Source: Thermoplasmatota archaeon (GTDB lineage: Archaea > Thermoplasmatota > Thermoplasmata > Thermoplasmatales > Thermoplasmataceae). From it: a stretch of 14,641 bases of DNA. Each line of letters starts with the position of its first letter. Positions within the stretch are counted from its first letter, which is position 1. Both the position numbers and the translations under genes were made by a program. The stretch lies in the NCBI GenBank assembly GCA_023489425.1, contig JAMDCG010000115.1:1-14641 (forward strand), read 5' to 3'. Below are positions 1 to 6,250 of this stretch, one piece after another. The notes beneath the pieces are model-generated. The model saw only the letters and a list, made by a program, of their open reading frames with translations. It was not told the origin of the DNA and did not search any database.

Positions 1-352
1 GACTTAGTTTCGTAAAGGCTCTGGCATTTTATCTTGAAGACAAGAAATGTGTCCAGATATCTATGAACCTAACAAATTACAAGAAAACTCCCGTATACAG
101 AGCATATGAAATGGTGAGACTTGAAGCATCAAGGTATGGTATAGAGATAATGGAGTCAGAAGTTATCGGTCTAATCCCTCTGGATGCAATTATAGAATCC
201 TCAAGATTCTACATGAGAATGAATAGCTTCAAGTCTCACCATTTCATATGCTCTGTATACGGGAGTTTTCTTGTAATTTGTTAGGTTCATAGATATCTGG
301 ACACATTTCTTGTCTTCAAGATAAAATGCCAGAGCCTTTACGAAACTAAGTC
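1..352. repeat. Perfect 127-bp inverted repeat (foldback) at window edge
   Basis: Bases 1-127 are the exact reverse complement of 226-352 (position i pairs with 353-i), with a 98-nt spacer at 128-225. Complementarity stops at 128/225 (a opposite a). Both arms carry the same part of the 3' end of ftcD, in opposite directions. The spacer holds what looks like the true continuation of the ftcD reading frame. A repeat with no mismatch, inside a single gene and touching the window edge, is what a foldback chimera or assembly-graph hairpin produces. The arm length equals a k-mer size often used in short-read assembly (127), which fits a contig ending at a graph junction. I consider a real genomic palindrome unlikely. 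Confidence 0.97.
3..225 (+). pseudogene. ftcD: Inverted 3' fragment of ftcD (true C-terminus of the minus-strand gene)
   Basis: The plus-strand frame entering from the left edge reads LSFVKALAFYLED and runs through YRAYEMVRLEA, identical to the minus-strand FtcD. It then continues as SRYGIEIMESEVIGLIPLDA to SSRFYMRM. That continuation has the usual C-terminal pattern of the glutamate formimidoyltransferase family (RYG..., ...SE(I/V)VGL(I/V)P..AL, ...FYLR). After about 225 the frame enters the reverse complement of the same gene and reads meaningless residues until a stop at 284. This is therefore best read not as a second gene but as the missing tail of the gene on the other strand, displaced by the foldback. 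Joining residues 1-252 of the minus-strand copy to this tail gives a normal family length of roughly 285-300 residues. Confidence 0.85.
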
Positions 353-980
353 CGCCATCTTTAGCCCTCAGAGCCTTTGCTATTTTCTTTCCAATTTCCA
401 TGTCCTGAGATCTTAAATTAACATTGTATGCTACCAGAAAATCTCTTGCTCCAATAATAGATGCTCCAGCCTTGCTTAATTCAAGAGGACCGAAATCCGG
501 TATATAATCTCCCTTTCCAATCTCTGTCTTCAATTGCTCATACTGAAAATTCTTGTGCCTTATATTCTCAAGATTCTTTCTATTTTCCGCTAAAGCAGCA
601 TCCGAGTACAGGAATACCGGGATTTTCAACTCTTCTCCAACTCTCTTTCCTAACTGATTTGCAAGGTCTACACATTCCTTGAGTGAAACCTCCGACACAG
701 GGATGAATGGAATAACATCAGCCGACCCAAAACGGGGATGCTCTCCCTGATGACTGTCCATATCTATTAATTCAGATGCTTTTCTGATTCCCCTGAAAGC
801 AGCTTCCACTGCATACTGAGGTTCGCAGGTAAATGTAACAACGCTTCTGTTATGACTTGCATCCATTTCCATATCAAGAATTTTAACATTTCCAACGGAG
901 GCAATTTCCCTTGTGATTGCTTCTACTTTTTCTCTATCTCTGCCTTCACTAAAATTTGGAACACACTCCACTATCTTCAT
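201..980 (-). CDS. ftcD: Glutamate formimidoyltransferase, C-terminus replaced at foldback
   Basis: FtcD moves the formimino group of N-formimino-L-glutamate (from histidine degradation) onto a tetrahydrofolate-type carrier, releasing glutamate. The N-terminus MKIVECVPNFSEGRD is the family signature, so I place the start at 980 rather than five codons upstream. The block HQGEHPRFGSADVIPFIPV (residues 77-95) contains His81, matching the catalytic His of the family, with His77 also conserved. LGKRVGEELKIPVFLY (110-125) and SIIGARDFLVAYNVNL (174-189) are further family blocks. Residues after about 252 (IHSHVES, stop at 201) are read from the foldback and are spurious; the genuine tail is on the plus strand at 128-225. 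It has its own likely promoter and is not overlapped by pcp. The function call is firm; the end coordinate is an artefact. Confidence 0.88.
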   Translation of the reverse strand: MKIVECVPNFSEGRDREKVEAITREIASVGNVKILDMEMDASHNRSVVTFTCEPQYAVEAAFRGIRKASELIDMDSHQGEHPRFGSADVIPFIPVSEVSLKECVDLANQLGKRVGEELKIPVFLYSDAALAENRKNLENIRHKNFQYEQLKTEIGKGDYIPDFGPLELSKAGASIIGARDFLVAYNVNLRSQDMEIGKKIAKALRAKDGGLSFVKALAFYLEDKKCVQISMNLTNYKKTPVYRAYEMVRLEAIHSHVES

Positions 981-1001
981 AATACCCACATACAATTGAG
1001 G

Positions 1002-1013
1002 AAATTAAATTAA
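1002..1013 (-). promoter_or_regulatory. Probable TATA box of ftcD
   Basis: An AT-only run (TTAATTTAATTT on the minus strand) is centred about 27 nt upstream of the ftcD start at 980. That is the spacing of an archaeal TATA box to the start of a leaderless transcript. No Shine-Dalgarno-like sequence precedes the ATG. Confidence 0.45.
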
Positions 1014-1136
1014 CTCTACTATTATATCACCTTATTCTGCCACAATAATGAAATGTTCAAAATTTACGCCTGAAATACAATTTTTGATTTAAGAATAATT
1101 GATAAATTTTATCTGATACCTTATATCCACTTAGGT

Positions 1137-1754
1137 TTATATTTTAAGAATTTCACTTTGTACAGCATGCCTTAACCCTTCAATCATTAAATTCACAGGC
1201 AGACTGGGGTAATTTTTTCTCATGAATTTAGCTGCATACTCTGTGTTTACTGGAAGATGAATGAAACCGCCTTTTATGTTTCTCTTTCTGCATTCTCTAA
1301 GTATTATGAACAGTGCATTGTTACACAGATAAGCTCCTGCTGAAAAACTCATTTCTGCCGGGATTCCCATAAAGTTCAGTTCGTCAACCAGAGATTCCAC
1401 ATGCAGCATGGAGAACATACCATCGGGAAAGCTTTGATCTATCTTTTCACCATTTACTGTTTTTCCGCTGTTGTCAGGATTTGTAGAATGTTTATAATTC
1501 ATTCCTATTTTTTCAATTGACATTTTAGATCTACCAGCTGCCAATCCGGTGCCAATTATCAGAACGGGATTGATCTTATCAATTGCCTCAACGAGTCTAG
1601 ATTCTATTAAAGAATAATCTACGGGCAATACCTTTCCGTGATATTCAATATTGTCTTCGATTCTTCCATCAAAATACTCCGCTAATATTTTAGACGGATT
1701 ATCTGTGAATTCAAGAAATGGCTCAAACCCTGTTATCAAAACTTTATTATTCAC
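1137..1754 (-). CDS. pcp: Pyrrolidone-carboxylate peptidase (pyroglutamyl peptidase I, family C15)
   Basis: This cytosolic cysteine peptidase removes N-terminal pyroglutamate from peptides and proteins. It has 205 residues, normal for the family. The opening VLITGFEPFLEFTDNPS is the family N-terminal signature (GFxPF...NPS). The catalytic triad is visible: Glu81 in MSIEKIGMNY after GTGLAAGRSK, the nucleophile Cys144 in FSAGAYLCNN, and His166 in GGFIHLPVN. The start codon is GTG at 1754, directly followed by NNKVLITGF. No alternative ATG suits the conserved N-terminus. It is separated from ftcD by 156 nt and has a TATA-like box close upstream, so it is probably transcribed alone and leaderless. 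Both neighbours on this strand concern glutamate-type metabolites, but a functional link is only a guess. Confidence 0.93.
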   Translation of the reverse strand: MNNKVLITGFEPFLEFTDNPSKILAEYFDGRIEDNIEYHGKVLPVDYSLIESRLVEAIDKINPVLIIGTGLAAGRSKMSIEKIGMNYKHSTNPDNSGKTVNGEKIDQSFPDGMFSMLHVESLVDELNFMGIPAEMSFSAGAYLCNNALFIILRECRKRNIKGGFIHLPVNTEYAAKFMRKNYPSLPVNLMIEGLRHAVQSEILKI

Positions 1755-2097
1755 TATTATGTAGTGTTATCATGAATATTATCTTCTCTTTCTGTGAGTT
1801 ACACCCTACTAAATGATTAAACTGTCAGTTATATTCTCTATCCAATTACACTTCTATTCATGAATTACTCTTCTCCTTGTTTTAAGTTTATATCTAAGAT
1901 TTTGTAATGGTATAAGATCCAACATACTAAAATAATCCAATTAATGCACAAGTGAATGGGTATAGATCTATCTATTTGAGTTAGAATTGTTTCATATATG
2001 TGGATTAAAGTTCAATTATTTATCTAAGAGAATGAAAATTATACATCAATGTTCGGAAATTTTAATTAACTCTTTTTCTATGGTATGTAGGATTTCA
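1755..2097. other. AT-rich divergent intergenic region, no gene seen
   Basis: These 343 nt separate pcp (minus) from the membrane-protein gene at 2098 (plus). Besides the pcp TATA box I see TATA-like stretches on the plus strand: TTTATATCTAAG near 1888, and TTTTAATTAA about 35 nt before the ATG at 2098. The latter is the likelier promoter for that gene. There is a small palindrome TAGATCTA near 1963-1971. The open frame beginning at 1987 extends upstream of the 2098 start, but the extra residues (HICGLKFNYLSK...) precede the hydrophobic anchor and look like untranslated leader. No tRNA, no convincing C/D box RNA and no repeat was recognised. Confidence 0.5.
1774..1783 (-). promoter_or_regulatory. 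Probable TATA box of pcp
   Basis: GATAATATTC on the minus strand is centred about 25 nt upstream of the GTG start of pcp, consistent with a leaderless transcript. No ribosome binding site is visible before the GTG. Confidence 0.4.
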
Positions 2098-2619
2098 ATG
2101 CGTAAAAATATAGTTATTATTGGGCTCATTCTACTTATCGTAGGAGTGGCTCTTTTCTATGCAGGAGGAGACCTTGGAATTTCAGGAATTGCCACTTCTC
2201 CAACGTTTACCGAAAAAGGAACTTCCCAGTGGGAGAGTTCCAGCATTAATGTTTCATCTGGTCAGTTGCTTGTGCTTACTTCAAATAACAGCAAAACGGC
2301 TCTAATTCCCAGCAGTGATGCGAGTGTAGTCACTTCAAGCAATGTTGACAAATATGAGGTTAATGGTTCTACCACCACTACGTCTGGTGTAACAACAATT
2401 GAATATACCAGTATAACTCCCGGAACATATGTTATTGTTACATTTGGAACTTATCAGGCGAAGGTTACAATGATTAAAAAATCCATTGATTCACTACTTG
2501 TATCACTTCTTCCTGTTTTACTCGGTGGTGTTTTAGGGTTCGTTGGATTTATAGTACTAATAGTTGGATTAGTGTTAAAGAAGAAACAACTACCTCCTAA
2601 TCCAGATATGACGTATTAA
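2098..2619 (+). CDS. Membrane-anchored Ser/Thr-rich protein of unknown function
   Basis: I do not recognise a named family. From the ATG at 2098 (preceded by AGGAT six nt upstream) the product has 173 residues. Residues 5-25 (IVIIGLILLIVGVALFYAGG region) form a hydrophobic helix directly after MRKN, either a signal anchor or an uncleaved transmembrane segment. The middle, about residues 30-130, is polar and rich in Ser and Thr (SGIATSPTF, VNGSTTTTSGVTT) with alternating beta-type hydrophobics and ends in TPGTYVIVTFGTY. A second helix spans about 140-164 (LLVSLLPVLLGGVLGFVGFIVL), followed by a short KKK tail. The middle domain is most likely extracytoplasmic, held by two helices with both ends inside. 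Many Ser/Thr and Asn-X-Ser/Thr sites could be glycosylated. The longer frame starting at 1987 would bury the anchor and is less plausible. It stands alone between oppositely oriented genes. Confidence 0.65.
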   Translation: MRKNIVIIGLILLIVGVALFYAGGDLGISGIATSPTFTEKGTSQWESSSINVSSGQLLVLTSNNSKTALIPSSDASVVTSSNVDKYEVNGSTTTTSGVTTIEYTSITPGTYVIVTFGTYQAKVTMIKKSIDSLLVSLLPVLLGGVLGFVGFIVLIVGLVLKKKQLPPNPDMTY

Positions 2620-2652
2620 CCAATTTTTAAAAAAATCATTTACTTTTTATTG
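2620..2652 (+). terminator. T-rich terminator candidate after the 173-residue membrane protein gene
   Basis: Directly after the stop codon the plus strand has two T-runs, AATTTTTAAA and ACTTTTTATTG, without a clear hairpin. Oligo-T tracts after a stop codon are the usual archaeal intrinsic termination signal. The rest of the 264-nt gap to 2884 holds no gene I can support. Confidence 0.35.
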
Positions 2653-2870
2653 CCGACTCAATCTAAATTAAATAAACATAAATTAGTTAAGGCTTAAGTC
2701 TGGTTTTATATTTGATAAAGTCTGGAAATAAGTTCATATCAAAATTTTTTAAATTTACAGATGAGACGATTTATTGAGAATACCTGTTTATGTATGATGA
2801 ACAAAACAGTAGTTTGTATTTCTATATGTACATCTAAAAGTGTTATACAAATGTTCTCGGATTTTTTCCT

Positions 2871-2886
2871 ATTGATAAAATAATTA
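2871..2886 (-). terminator. T-rich terminator candidate at the end of the ribosomal stalk operon
   Basis: On the minus strand the sequence overlapping and following the stop codon of the 64-residue gene reads TTTTTAATTATTTTATC, an oligo-T region suited to ending the rpl11-rpl12 transcript. No strong stem precedes it. Confidence 0.35.
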
Positions 2887-3078
2887 AAAAGAGTTGTTCC
2901 TTTCCCTTCGTTCCTGAGAATCTGGAAGGGTTAGAAGTTTATAGAAAAGTGAAGTGAATATCCAGATTATCGATATTGCAACCCACAGTGCATTAGGTAT
3001 TACAAATATAGACACTACGAAAATTGCTATGGGAAGAAAATAAAGAATAATTCCTGAAATAAACTCTTTCCAGTTCAT
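2884..3078 (-). CDS. Small two-helix membrane protein, last gene of the stalk operon
   Basis: I do not recognise a family. The product has 64 residues: a short charged N-terminus (MNWKEF), a hydrophobic helix at about 7-27, a turn at PNA (28-30), a second helix at about 31-48, and a polar, Arg-rich tail (DSQERRERNNSF). Both ends are predicted on the same side, probably the cytoplasm given the Arg-rich tail. Its ATG is only 4 nt past the rpl12 stop codon. The GGATGA at that stop could serve as a ribosome binding site, so it is almost certainly co-transcribed and possibly translationally coupled with rpl12. The close packing and clean two-helix pattern argue that it is a real gene, but it has not been tested against homologues. 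Confidence 0.6.
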   Translation of the reverse strand: MNWKEFISGIILYFLPIAIFVVSIFVIPNALWVAISIIWIFTSLFYKLLTLPDSQERRERNNSF

Positions 3079-3082
3079 CTGT

Positions 3083-3388
3083 TCATCCGAATAATGAACT
3101 CAGGCCAGCCATTGCATCTTCTTCGTTTGCTTCAGGCTTTTCCTCTTTCTTCTCTTCCTTCTTTTCCTCTTTCTTTGCAGGTGCCTGTGATGGAGCAGCG
3201 GCTACAGGTGCAGCTGCTGCGTGCTTTATTACATCCTCAATATTCACGTCCTTAAGACTTGATACTAAAGATTTCAGTCTTGCCTCATCTGGTGTTACAC
3301 CAGCGTCCTCAAGCACCTTTTTCAGTTTTTCCTCATCTACTTCTTTTCCTGCTGCATGAAGCAACAGGGCTCCGTATATATATTCCAT
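3083..3388 (-). CDS. rpl12: Large ribosomal subunit stalk protein L12 (P1/L12)
   Basis: Archaeal L12 forms dimers on the helical spine of L10 and recruits translation GTPases to the ribosome. The 101-residue length is normal. The N-terminus [20 protein letters not shown], followed by [11 protein letters not shown], is the classic archaeal/eukaryotic P1-type dimerisation domain. It is followed by an Ala/Pro-rich linker (about 60-73), a [12 protein letters not shown] charged hinge, and the factor-binding tail [11 protein letters not shown]. The tail resembles that of L10 encoded just upstream, as expected because both contact the same factors. The start at 3388 is fixed by a strong Shine-Dalgarno sequence. 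The gene follows rpl10 by 14 nt. Confidence 0.97.
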   Translation of the reverse strand: MEYIYGALLLHAAGKEVDEEKLKKVLEDAGVTPDEARLKSLVSSLKDVNIEDVIKHAAAAPVAAAPSQAPAKKEEKKEEKKEEKPEANEEDAMAGLSSLFG

Positions 3389-3395
3389 TCTTTTT

Positions 3396-3401
3396 ACCTC
3401 C
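3396..3401 (-). promoter_or_regulatory. Strong Shine-Dalgarno of rpl12
   Basis: GGAGGT lies 7 nt upstream of the rpl12 ATG, within the 14-nt gap after rpl10. It is among the best anti-16S matches in the window and suits the higher dosage of L12 relative to L10 in the stalk. It confirms the ATG at 3388. Confidence 0.85.
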
Positions 3402-3402
3402 T

Positions 3403-4329
3403 TTATCCGAACAGGGCTCCAAACCCTGCAGCCCCATCCTCTTCCTTGGGCTTTTCTTCCTTTGTCGCTTCCTTTGTTTCCTCGGGTTCTCCCTCGAGTT
3501 CATTCTGTAATGCTGAAGCCTGCGATACAGCCTTCAGAATGAAAGATGCCATGTTGTTCTCGTCTACGAAATTGGCTTCCATTGCGAGTGACTCTGCCTG
3601 AATTCTTGCCTTCACTATTAATTCTGGCATTATTTCCTTCACAATGAATGTTATGTCAGTTGCAAGTACCTTACCCTGCGAGAATGCAGATGCAATATCA
3701 GCCATTACCTTTTCTGGTGTCAGAGACATGGCTTCTCTGTCAAATATGATGCCATCTTCATATGCAGAAACTACATCGAGACCTACATCTAGGGGCAGAA
3801 TTTCAAGTTTTTCAAGGATCTTTGCCTTTTCTTTTGATATTTTGTCCCCTTTCTTGACAAATAGCATTTCCTTCTTTATTACTATCTTTCCCTTTTCGAT
3901 AGCTGCCTGCAACCCAACTTTCTGAAACTCACTGATCATTGGGCCAGGTGGGAAATTTGTATCCTTAGCTGGCACAACTATATCCTCTTCTGCAATTTCT
4001 CCGCCCCTTGCAGCTGATTTTTGCCGGTTCTTTTCCAGTTTTGAGTATAACTTTGCAGGTGAATCTAATGTTGTTACAAGTGCTATCTGACCGCCCACAA
4101 ATTCCTTTAGTTTTTCTATATTTTTCTTTCCTGCCTTTTCCAGGGCTTTTTCCAGAAGTGTTCCTCTTACCACTCTTATGGTTGCCTCTCCCTTCAGTGC
4201 TCTTCTAATCCCCTGCAACTGTTTATTTCTTATACCTTTGATACTTACAAATGCAGTCACTGGACTTTCCGAGATTGTGGATGCAATATGATCAACCAAA
4301 TCAACTTTCCATTGAGGTGTAACTGTCAT
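3403..4329 (-). CDS. rpl10: Large ribosomal subunit stalk protein L10 (P0)
   Basis: L10/P0 anchors the stalk to 23S rRNA next to L11 and carries several L12 dimers. About 308 residues is typical of archaeal P0, much longer than bacterial L10. The N-terminal rRNA-binding domain begins [15 protein letters not shown] and includes the conserved [17 protein letters not shown] and [12 protein letters not shown]. An insertion domain follows ([15 protein letters not shown], later [19 protein letters not shown]). The C-terminal helical spine ends in an acidic hinge and the tail [10 protein letters not shown]. Two starts are possible: GTG at 4332 (4-nt overlap with rpl1) or ATG at 4329 (TGATG, 1-nt overlap). 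I prefer ATG because AAGGTGAT then lies about 6 nt upstream. Either way translation is coupled to rpl1. Confidence 0.95.
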   Translation of the reverse strand: MTVTPQWKVDLVDHIASTISESPVTAFVSIKGIRNKQLQGIRRALKGEATIRVVRGTLLEKALEKAGKKNIEKLKEFVGGQIALVTTLDSPAKLYSKLEKNRQKSAARGGEIAEEDIVVPAKDTNFPPGPMISEFQKVGLQAAIEKGKIVIKKEMLFVKKGDKISKEKAKILEKLEILPLDVGLDVVSAYEDGIIFDREAMSLTPEKVMADIASAFSQGKVLATDITFIVKEIMPELIVKARIQAESLAMEANFVDENNMASFILKAVSQASALQNELEGEPEETKEATKEEKPKEEDGAAGFGALFG

Positions 4330-4970
4330 CACAAATCACCTTCATCTATCTTAACAGCCTTACCCATTGTTGTTTTTATATATATGCTGTCGATGTTCCC
4401 ATAACCTTTTTCAAGATGGGCTGTGATTCGTTTTATGACTTCTCTCACATTATCAGCTATATCCTTCTCTGGCATTGTCTTCATTCCAACGGGTACGTGG
4501 AATGTTCTCTTATCCCTGCTCCTTACTCTCACTGTTTTTTTGAGTGAGACTATGAGACTGGAAGGATCCTGACTTGGGGGCACAGCTCTTGGGATTTTAC
4601 CTCTTGGACCAAGAACCTGACCAAGTGATCGTCCAATTGTAGTCATAAGATTAGCTTCCGCAAGGAAGAAATCCGCCTGGTTTACTATTTTCTTGAACCC
4701 TTTCTTGTCTTCGGCGAATTTGGATAGATCCTCTGCGCCAAAAACGTAATCGGCTGTATCCTTCACTTTTCCCCTCATCTCTTCACTTCCAAATAAGGCA
4801 ACCTTGATCTCCTTTCCCCTTCCCTTGGGAAGTGAGATCTCATCGTTAATTCTGTTTTTAGGATTGCTTAAATCAACCCCTTTCAGGTTAACTGAAAGAT
4901 CAAGAGATTCTGTAAATTTCCTCTCCTTTGACTCTTTTAATGCTTGTTTCACTTTTTCTTCTATTGACAT
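4329..4970 (-). CDS. rpl1: Large ribosomal subunit protein L1
   Basis: L1 forms the mobile L1 stalk that helps release deacylated tRNA; in methanogenic archaea it also represses its own operon by binding the mRNA. The 213-residue length is normal for archaea. Family blocks include KERKFTESLDLSVNLKGVDL near the N-terminus, IKVALFGS, DFFLAEANLMTTIGRSLGQV with LGPRGKIPRAVPP (the conserved GP(R/K)GKMP motif), and the C-terminal IDSIYIKTTMGKAVKI. The ATG at 4970 is preceded by a strong AGGAGGG (4975-4981) four nt upstream. The gene is separated from rpl11 by an unusually long 92-nt gap in an otherwise tight operon, so it may have its own promoter or a regulatory leader there. Confidence 0.96.
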   Translation of the reverse strand: MSIEEKVKQALKESKERKFTESLDLSVNLKGVDLSNPKNRINDEISLPKGRGKEIKVALFGSEEMRGKVKDTADYVFGAEDLSKFAEDKKGFKKIVNQADFFLAEANLMTTIGRSLGQVLGPRGKIPRAVPPSQDPSSLIVSLKKTVRVRSRDKRTFHVPVGMKTMPEKDIADNVREVIKRITAHLEKGYGNIDSIYIKTTMGKAVKIDEGDL

Positions 4971-5062
4971 ATTTCCCTCCTGAGGCTTTGCCGCAGTAAA
5001 ACGGGATTGTTCTACTATAGCTTCTTTATCCCCTATTGAAATGTGGAATTAAATATTTTCCC
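4971..5062 (-). promoter_or_regulatory. rpl11-rpl1 intergenic leader, possible internal promoter and L1 operator
   Basis: This is the only sizeable gap in the stalk operon. Just after the rpl11 stop the minus strand has AAAATATTTAATTCC (about 5044-5058), a good TATA-like stretch. A transcript starting about 25 nt downstream would have a leader of roughly 50-60 nt. In that leader GGGAT (5028-5032) can pair with ATCCC (5003-5007) around a 20-nt loop, and AGGAGGG sits just before the ATG. Archaeal L1 is known to control its operon through an mRNA mimic of its rRNA site. I cannot match a specific L1 consensus here, so that role is a hypothesis. Confidence 0.35.
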
Positions 5063-5536
5063 TTATTCTATCTTTATTTCTCCGCTAATAATCAATTTCT
5101 GGACATCTCTTGCATCCTTTCCATCCACTTTTATTCCTGATGAAAAAGCAGTTCCCAGAACCTCGAGCACTGCTCCCTTAAGATCGTTTGCCATCATAGA
5201 ATCTTTCTTTGCCAGAGCGACCTTCTTGATTTGTTCCAATGTAGCATCACCTGCTGTTACTTCCTTTCTTTTACCTGAAGCGACCTGAATTCCTAGTTCC
5301 TTCTTCAGCAGAGCAGATGTGGGTGGAACTCCTACCTTGATCTCGTATGTTTTCTTTGCTGCGTCTGTAACAGTTAAGATTATTGGAACCTGCATTCCTG
5401 CGAAATCTTTGGTCTTCTCATTGATTTCCTTCACGACCTGTCCCAGGTTAAGTCCCAGAGGGCCTAGAGCTGGACCAAGAGGTGGTCCTGTGGATGCTTT
5501 GCCTCCTTCAACCATTGTTCTTACTTCTTGTGCCAT
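5063..5536 (-). CDS. rpl11: Large ribosomal subunit protein L11
   Basis: L11 binds the GTPase-associated centre of 23S rRNA together with L10 and the L12 stalk. I start it at ATG 5536 (MAQEVRTMVEGGKASTGPPL, 157 residues), not at the upstream in-frame ATG at 5563, because the nine extra residues (KHIYPLII) are not family-like. The N-terminal domain shows the invariant GGKASTGPPLGPALGPLGLN and the VKEINEKTKDF block; the C-terminal rRNA-binding domain includes KVGVPPTSALLKKELG and DLKGAVLEVLGTAFSSGI. It is the first gene of the stalk operon. No Shine-Dalgarno is seen before the ATG, which suggests a leaderless or very short-leader transcript from the element at 5562-5570. Confidence 0.96.
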   Translation of the reverse strand: MAQEVRTMVEGGKASTGPPLGPALGPLGLNLGQVVKEINEKTKDFAGMQVPIILTVTDAAKKTYEIKVGVPPTSALLKKELGIQVASGKRKEVTAGDATLEQIKKVALAKKDSMMANDLKGAVLEVLGTAFSSGIKVDGKDARDVQKLIISGEIKIE

Positions 5537-5561
5537 GATAATCAAAGGGTATATGTGTTTC

Positions 5562-5570
5562 ATTTTAATA
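5562..5570. promoter_or_regulatory. AT-rich element positioned as TATA box for both rpl11 and the comB-like gene
   Basis: Plus strand ATTTTAATA, minus strand TATTAAAAT. Its centre lies about 30 nt upstream of the rpl11 ATG (5536, minus) and about 25 nt upstream of the GTG of the divergent comB-like gene (5591, plus). These are normal TATA-to-start distances for leaderless genes in both directions. Only 54 nt separate the two start codons, leaving little room for two separate boxes. Confidence 0.5.
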
Positions 5571-5590
5571 CTTTTTTACTTTTACCATGT

Positions 5591-6250
5591 GTGGAAGTAA
5601 ATATTGTAAACGGGAGGAAGGAAAATCAATTTTCTAAAAACCCAAAAATTCTCATAGATATATACAGATCAACAACGACCATGCCGCTGATGCTTAAGAA
5701 AGGCGCGAGTAAGATAATTCCAGTAAGTTCAGTATCTGTCGCAAAGAAAATGAAAAATGAATATCCTGATTACATTATTGCCGGTGAAAGGTACGGGTTC
5801 AAGGTTCCCGGCTTCCAGATGAGTAACTCCCCCTATGAGGTTATGAATACAGATCTGGATGGAAAAACAATCATTTTTACATCAACAAATGGAACAAAGG
5901 TTCTGAATAAAATAAAGGATTCTGAAGTGATTTTTATCTGCTCCTATGCCAATGTCTTTGCAACACTACCCTTCCTTAAGAATTTCAGTGTTATCGAGGC
6001 TGTTCTTTCAGGGAGACCAGATGGCTATGCAGATGAGGATTATTACTTTGGAATGTTTGTTAAAACATATCTGGAAACTGGAAAAGATCAGTTTGATTAT
6101 TACATAGAACAGACCAGGAAGGGACAGGGTACAAAAAGACTTAGCATGATAGGTGGAAAGAAAGATGTCGAGCTATGCCTTCAAAGAGATCTGGTTCCAT
6201 TTCCAGTTATTTTTCAAAATGGAGAGATTATCAGAAAACCTCAGGAATGA
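5591..6250 (+). CDS. comB: ComB-like 2-phosphosulfolactate phosphatase family protein
   Basis: ComB hydrolyses 2-phosphosulfolactate to sulfolactate, an early step of coenzyme M synthesis in methanogens; homologues of uncertain role occur elsewhere. Family motifs are clear: ILIDIYRSTTTMPLMLKKGA (usual form (V)D(V)xRATTT...L..GA), YIIAGERYGFKVPGF then SNSPYEV, TIIFTSTNGTKVL, FICSYANVFAT, the acidic stretch GYADEDYYFG, and near the end CLQRDLVPFPVIF. I choose GTG at 5591 (EVNIVNGRKEN...; about 219 residues) because it lies 24 nt below a TATA box and gives the short beta strand seen before the first motif. Upstream residues to 5528 run into the rpl11 start region. The 3' end overlaps the mptE gene on the other strand by 20 nt. 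A member of the order Thermoplasmatales would not be expected to make coenzyme M, so the true substrate is uncertain. Confidence 0.8.
   Translation: MEVNIVNGRKENQFSKNPKILIDIYRSTTTMPLMLKKGASKIIPVSSVSVAKKMKNEYPDYIIAGERYGFKVPGFQMSNSPYEVMNTDLDGKTIIFTSTNGTKVLNKIKDSEVIFICSYANVFATLPFLKNFSVIEAVLSGRPDGYADEDYYFGMFVKTYLETGKDQFDYYIEQTRKGQGTKRLSMIGGKKDVELCLQRDLVPFPVIFQNGEIIRKPQE

Noticed and set aside
63..284. Open plus-strand frame of 73 codons starting with ATG at 63
   Set aside because: It is the internal 3' part of ftcD plus the foldback, not an independent gene; the ATG is an internal Met of FtcD.
1987..2097. N-terminal extension of the membrane-protein gene to an ATG at 1987
   Set aside because: It would put 37 unrelated residues before a well-formed N-terminal anchor. 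ATG 2098 has a better upstream signal.
2792..2860. ATGATGA at about 2792 resembling the C box of an archaeal C/D sRNA
   Set aside because: No CTGA D box follows within a usable distance and no terminal stem is visible, so it is probably chance.
3083..3400. Lys/Glu repeat in rpl12 as a tandem DNA repeat or low-complexity insertion
   Set aside because: The charged hinge is a normal feature of archaeal L12.
3259..4208. Plus-strand open frames opposite rpl12 and rpl10
   Set aside because: They are antisense shadows of strongly conserved ribosomal genes, with no ribosome binding site or recognisable product.
5537..5563. Upstream ATG at 5563 for rpl11
   Set aside because: The extra nine residues are not L11-like; the family N-terminus begins at MAQEV, with the ATG at 5536.
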